DNA of 6,646 bases. Origin: CAYZYO01 sp964482585. GTDB taxonomy: Bacteria; Bacillota; Syntrophomonadia; Syntrophomonadales; Syntrophomonadaceae. Below are positions 6,236 through 6,646 of this stretch, in pieces. Every line of letters starts with the position of its first letter. Position 1 is the stretch's first letter. The stretch is from the NCBI GenBank assembly GCA_964482585.1, contig CAYZYO010000112.1, positions 1-6,646 of the forward strand. The letters run 5' to 3'. Both the position numbers and the translations under genes were made by a program. The notes below the pieces were generated by a model, which was given only the letters and a program-made list of their open reading frames with translations, did no database searches and was not told the origin of the DNA.

Positions 6236-6646
6236 ATGGAATATAAGCTGCCATTTAAAGATTATAACAATGCTCTTAAAAAAAATAAATTATTAGGATT
6301 AAAATGTAATAAATGTGGAGCTATTACCTGTCCCCCGATGATGGTGTGCAATGAGTGTACAGCTGGCGACCTGGATATAGTAGAATTAAGTGGAAAAGGA
6401 AAGATAGTTACCTTTACAACAGTTAACCTGGCCCCTGAAGGCCGCCAAAACGAAGTTCCCTATACTATAGTGCTGGTTGAACTCATCGAAGGTCCCTGGA
6501 TAATGGGAAACCTTATAGATATTAATCCCGAAACTATTACCATGGAGGAACTGATAGGAAAAGAAGTAAAAATGGGAAGTAAAGTGTTCCCAGGAGACAA
6601 GTACTCTGCCGGGCCTGCGGCAAAGCCGTTATTTAGCTTTGCGCAT
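6236..6646 (+). CDS. Zn-ribbon OB-fold protein (DUF35 family), partial at window end
   Basis: This is a partner protein of SCP-x-type thiolases and related acyl-CoA enzymes. In characterised archaeal and actinobacterial systems, DUF35 proteins form a complex with the thiolase and carry or tether the CoA substrate. 137 codons are visible and the frame is still open at the last base; the family is usually about 130-150 aa, so only a few residues are likely missing. The rubredoxin-like zinc ribbon is clear: C24-x2-C27 and C38-x2-C41, with an additional C32. An OB-fold follows (GKGKIVTFTTVNLAPEG, then PYTIVLVEL and GNLIDI). The start is set by GAGGAGGG (6220-6227), 8 bases before ATG. The gene itself looks intact although the thiolase just upstream is broken, so it may act with a thiolase encoded elsewhere. 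Confidence 0.88.
   Translation, partial: MEYKLPFKDYNNALKKNKLLGLKCNKCGAITCPPMMVCNECTAGDLDIVELSGKGKIVTFTTVNLAPEGRQNEVPYTIVLVELIEGPWIMGNLIDINPETITMEELIGKEVKMGSKVFPGDKYSAGPAAKPLFSFAH

Noticed and set aside
1..6646. tRNA, rRNA, CRISPR arrays, insertion sequences, replication origins
   Set aside because: No cloverleaf, regularly spaced repeats, transposase frame or terminal inverted repeats were seen on either strand.

Overview
The window is AT-rich and every recognisable gene lies on the + strand. It looks like an accessory acyl-CoA metabolism region of an anaerobic low-GC Firmicute, plausibly a Clostridia or Peptococcaceae/Syntrophomonadaceae-type organism. This rests on the strong AAGGAGG-type ribosome sites, the AT-rich spacers and the gene content (two adenylate-forming CoA ligases, a YaaH-type acetate transporter, crotonases, an SCP-x-type thiolase and a DUF35 OB-fold protein). 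The taxonomic placement is inference; no marker gene is present.

Layout. Positions 1-542 hold no intact gene, only AT-rich sequence with small inverted repeats, an unused strong Shine-Dalgarno sequence and possibly a decayed gene start. An intact class I acyl-CoA ligase (543-2096) follows, then a six-helix acetate/short-chain-acid transporter (2245-2838). Next is a PaaK-like CoA ligase split by a frameshift into 2923-3135 and 3135-4295; the two ORFs overlap in a TAATG stop-start. The spacer 4296-4640 carries a hairpin and a perfect 24-bp palindrome, a strong operator candidate, upstream of an intact but atypical crotonase (4641-5411). Positions 5412-5731 contain the degenerate 3' end of a second crotonase. 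A 5'-truncated, frameshifted SCP-x-type thiolase follows (5732-6219). An intact-looking Zn-ribbon/OB-fold (DUF35) protein starts at 6236 and runs off the window end.

How it fits together. The set reads as a beta-oxidation-like module for an organic acid: uptake, activation to the CoA thioester, hydration or isomerisation, thiolysis, and a DUF35 partner for the thiolase. No acyl-CoA dehydrogenase or hydroxyacyl-CoA dehydrogenase is present, and the substrate cannot be read from sequence. Three genes are broken (PaaK-like ligase, second crotonase, thiolase), so the region looks like a module being rearranged or decaying. The intact parts are the first ligase, the transporter, the first crotonase and the DUF35 gene as far as it is visible. 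I see no convincing wholly new system. The most unusual signals are the double-palindrome operator, a near copy of its half-site upstream of the first gene, the Cys-rich crotonase active-site segment, and the stop-start split ligase.
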